A stretch of 64,000 nt of DNA from assembly GCA_012845835.1 (NCBI GenBank), contig JABAKD010000025.1, positions 22,092,923 through 22,156,922 on the forward strand, read 5' to 3'. Source of the stretch: Undaria pinnatifida (lineage: Eukaryota; Sar; Phaeophyceae; Laminariales; Alariaceae). Shown piece by piece: positions 61,739 to 64,000 of this stretch; within the stretch, counting starts at the first letter, position 1; each line of letters begins with the position of its first letter. Below the pieces are notes generated by a model. It worked only from the letters and a program-made list of their open reading frames with translations. It was not told the origin of the DNA and ran no database searches. The position numbers and the translations under genes are program-made.

Positions 61739-61818
61739 CTTTCCCGGCGCGACGAAGACCAGATGTTGGAAGGGTGTAATGCGAGTACACGCGACGCTGT
61801 CCCTTCTAATGACACCAT

Positions 61819-62700
61819 CGGTGTATGCTGTGTTATGCGATCCTAGGATACTGCTCGTACTCGTGTCGTACCGCAACGCCAAAATCGCCGTACTCGCACG
61901 CGTATGCAGCAGCATCAATCACACTGACCGAACAATCAGTGCGGGGCACTATACATAGTGCGGGCACTGAGTGTGCTCGTACACGTCAACGCAACTCTGT
62001 TATTTCATGCGCACACGCGTCATCAATCCCATCTTCGACCCAAAAGCCAACGCAGTGCTCGACCACTCAAGATTTAGTGTAGGCATTGGGTGTGCGGTCG
62101 GTGGTTAACGCTGGTTGTTTGCGTCGTTGCTTCATAAAACACCAGCCTTGCTTGTTCCGGAGGATTTTTTTTTCTTTTGGAGGTGGACGCACAGGCCGCA
62201 CTGCTGCTGCGTCGAACGTACAGCTATTCGCATGTATTGATATGTACTACTATTAATACCGCCACCGCCGTGTATATTACGGCAGTCAGTCGGCCAGTCA
62301 GTCACTCATTCCAGAAAGTTTTCTCAGCACACAGCTCACATACAAAAAGGAGCACAAAAAATGAAAAAATGAAAAAATATGCGGCGGAAAACACCAACAG
62401 ACAGCAAGTCGAGCCGACAGTTACATTCTTAGTTTTGTCGAAACGTAACAAAAGTAGTCGGCGATTAATCTGCTTTTACGTAGATATACCGGTATGAAAC
62501 ATGAAATGCATCAGGTGGCCTCAGCATGGTCGACTTCAGTCGACGAGCAGGGGGGGCTCTCGTACGGCCAGCGTTGTGTAGAGGCCCATGGGACGAAACT
62601 GCGGCTCGCGGCGGGTAGAGGAGTGGTGGTGCTTGCTGCCGATCGGCGGCGAGAGGTGTTGCTGTGGTCGAGATGGGGAACATGTTGCAGGGATCTTACA
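61819..62700. other. Upstream region, nothing recognised
   Basis: No splice-bounded coding block on minus and no known element. It could hold the promoter or first intron of the giant gene; no promoter motif is supportable. Confidence 0.3.
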
Positions 62701-62709
62701 TCGATGTGC

Positions 62710-63125
62710 ATGAGGCGGCGCGATCTGGGCACATCGACGAAGTCAGGTGATGCGATGATGTGGCATGCAAGCCCTGGGCGGTGGTCGTGGTGGTAGCGGG
62801 AGCGGGGGTAGAGGTGACAGCAGCAAAAGAGACCAAACTTTGAGCTGTAGTGGGTGTGTACGAGCAGTCTCTCTTTCGCGCCTTGTGCGTAGCGCTAGTC
62901 GAGGTGCGAGACCTGCTGCAGGCGCATACCTGGTAACATAGCCGTGCGTGTGTGAGGCGGCGCGATCTCGCCACATCGACGAAATCAGGTGACGTGGTGA
63001 TATGGCATGCGAAGCATAGGCGGTGGTGGTAGCGGTAGTGGCAGCGGCGGCGTTAGCTGCAGAAGCGATCGGAGTTTACGCTGTACGAAGTCCACACACG
63101 AGCAATCGTTACCAATACCGGCATG
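62710..63125. repeat. Two diverged direct repeats of about 240 bp
   Basis: GAGGCGGCGCGATCT(G/C)G(G/C)CACATC at 62711 and 62952, then GACGAA(G/A)TCAGGTGA and GGCGGTGGT(C/G)GTGGT(G/A)GTAGCG. The second is truncated. Confidence 0.75.
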
Positions 63126-63469
63126 TATGCACAGCAGTGCAGCACAGCCGTAAAACGCAGACGGGCTCCGCTCCGCGGGCGGCTGACGCCGCCCTCTACC
63201 CTCGCGCAAGGAAAAATGAAACTAAACATTGTCAAGGGGGGGGCAGAAAGAAGAGGCCCATGATTTGATGCGAACATTGATTTGATAGTGCCAAGAGCTG
63301 CTTGTGCAGAGCAAATTGCCCTGGGCGCTGTGCAGTGTGCCTGCTGGCTGTGTCACGTTCTGATCGTCAGTACGGGTGTAGCTTGCGTGGGGGGACAACA
63401 TGGGGATCGAGAGAGGCAAAGTGAAAAAAAGCAAAAAGAAGAGTGCACAACAACACGTAGGGACCGGTC

Positions 63470-63735
63470 GCCCCGGTGGCGTATCAGGTTATCCTGGAGC
63501 CTGGTATAGGTCAGTTTCGTGAGTTCGAGCCCCGCCGAGTGCATACTGGTATAAATTCGTTGGGACTTTTTCTTGTGCACAAATTGACTTGCGGAAAGCG
63601 CGAGAGCGTGAGTTAGCAAAACTCGATGAAAAAAAAAATCGACGAGCAGTGCGATTGCTGAACCCTATGCGCGATGAAAATTGAAGGCAAGAACCGGGGG
63701 GGAGAAGGGACGACACCTGTGACCACGGCTTGTCC
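63470..63735 (+). mobile_element. tRNA-derived SINE-like element (family S1), copy 2
   Basis: Head GTGGCGTATCAGGTTATCC, B-box-like GTGAGTTCGAGCCCCGCC, body AATCGACGAGCAGTG and tail ACACCTGTGACCACGGCTTG parallel the 32150-32420 copy. Confidence 0.6.
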
Positions 63736-63956
63736 AGAAGCTGGAAAGTAAAAGTGTGAGAAAAAAAAAAAAAAGTAAACCGGTACCTGGTACCTGGTAC
63801 TTCGTTTCATACCTAGTACTACTGCTGTATGTTTGAAAGCAAGCATAGCGCAGCAAGACACAGCACCGCAGCGCAGTGCAAGGCGCGGTACTGCACCCTA
63901 CGGCACCGCACGGCGCTGCGTTGCGTTGCTGAGATATATATATATATATATTACTC

Positions 63957-64000
63957 CGTATAAAAATTGAAAATACACTCCAGCTGTGAGATCGAAGATT
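63957..64000 (+). mobile_element. F4 element, left end running off the window
   Basis: ATAAAAATTGAAAATACACTCC then AGCTGTGAGATCGAAGATT is the F4 terminus seen at 15192 and 49421. Confidence 0.8.

Noticed and set aside
63480-63545. tRNA gene on plus
   Set aside because: A B-box-like GTTCGAGCC is present but the T-stem does not pair; better explained as a SINE head.
1-64000. Retrotransposon or DNA transposase genes, viral insertions
   Set aside because: No reverse transcriptase, integrase, transposase or viral protein motifs were recognised on either strand.

Overview
The window is nuclear eukaryotic DNA. About 90% of it is intron or repeat, with many homopolymers, microsatellites and short inverted-repeat elements. 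I find no bacterial operons, CRISPR arrays, intact tRNA/rRNA genes or transposase/reverse-transcriptase genes. Long repeat-filled introns, short GC-rich exons and a protein mixing p25-alpha, WW, B-box and IQ modules suggest a stramenopile, perhaps a large-genome brown alga. That assignment is inference.

One gene on the minus strand appears to run through almost the whole window. I traced about 31 exons from about 61.7 kb (upstream) down to about 0.74 kb. They were found as short coding blocks bounded by AG acceptors and GT (once GC) donors, and the reading phase is compatible at every junction I propose. Together they give about 6.4 kb of coding sequence, roughly 2,140 codons, in a 61 kb span. 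Neither the start codon nor the stop codon is certain. Protein order, N to C: an acidic segment; a possible IQ exon; a long Gln/Ala/Ser-rich region ending in a charged helix; a run of IQ calmodulin-binding motifs (57.3 to 31.9 kb); a p25-alpha (TPPP-like) domain (31.5 to 25.2 kb); a low-complexity linker; two IQ motifs; a WW domain (22.8/22.2 kb); three tandem B-box zinc fingers (22.2 to 16.6 kb); another IQ motif (12.0/11.1 kb); charged helices; and a C-terminal part I do not recognise. This reads as a large calmodulin-binding, probably cytoskeleton- or flagellum-associated scaffold. The function is inferred from the domains only.

The introns carry several families of non-autonomous elements. 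F1 has termini near ACGCGTGCTACGATAGAGGT, about 250-320 bp, about 20 copies. F2 has termini near GACCAAGGCTACGGTAGGGG and a central GGGGTCACTCGCGCGAGTGACC palindrome half-site. F3 has termini near TTCTACGGTAGCCCCCC and retains a decayed shared reading frame. F4 has inverted repeats of about 130 bp. F5 is about 200 bp in four copies. There is also a hAT-like element with a perfect 8-bp target duplication at 26.4-27.3 kb, and two tRNA-derived SINE-like families. F1 and F2 have each spawned a tandem array from a terminal segment (55.1-56.1 kb and 42.9-43.9 kb).

The rest is satellite and simple repeat: (CAACACA)n next to (TGTAG/GAGTG)n at 8.0-8.9 kb, a GATCGATAAGACC satellite at 19.1-20.9 kb, (ACAAG)n at 25.3-25.7 kb, (CAA)n at 35.7 kb, (GGTT)n at 46.3 kb, a 505-bp near-perfect tandem duplication at 33.0-34.1 kb, and many G-runs.
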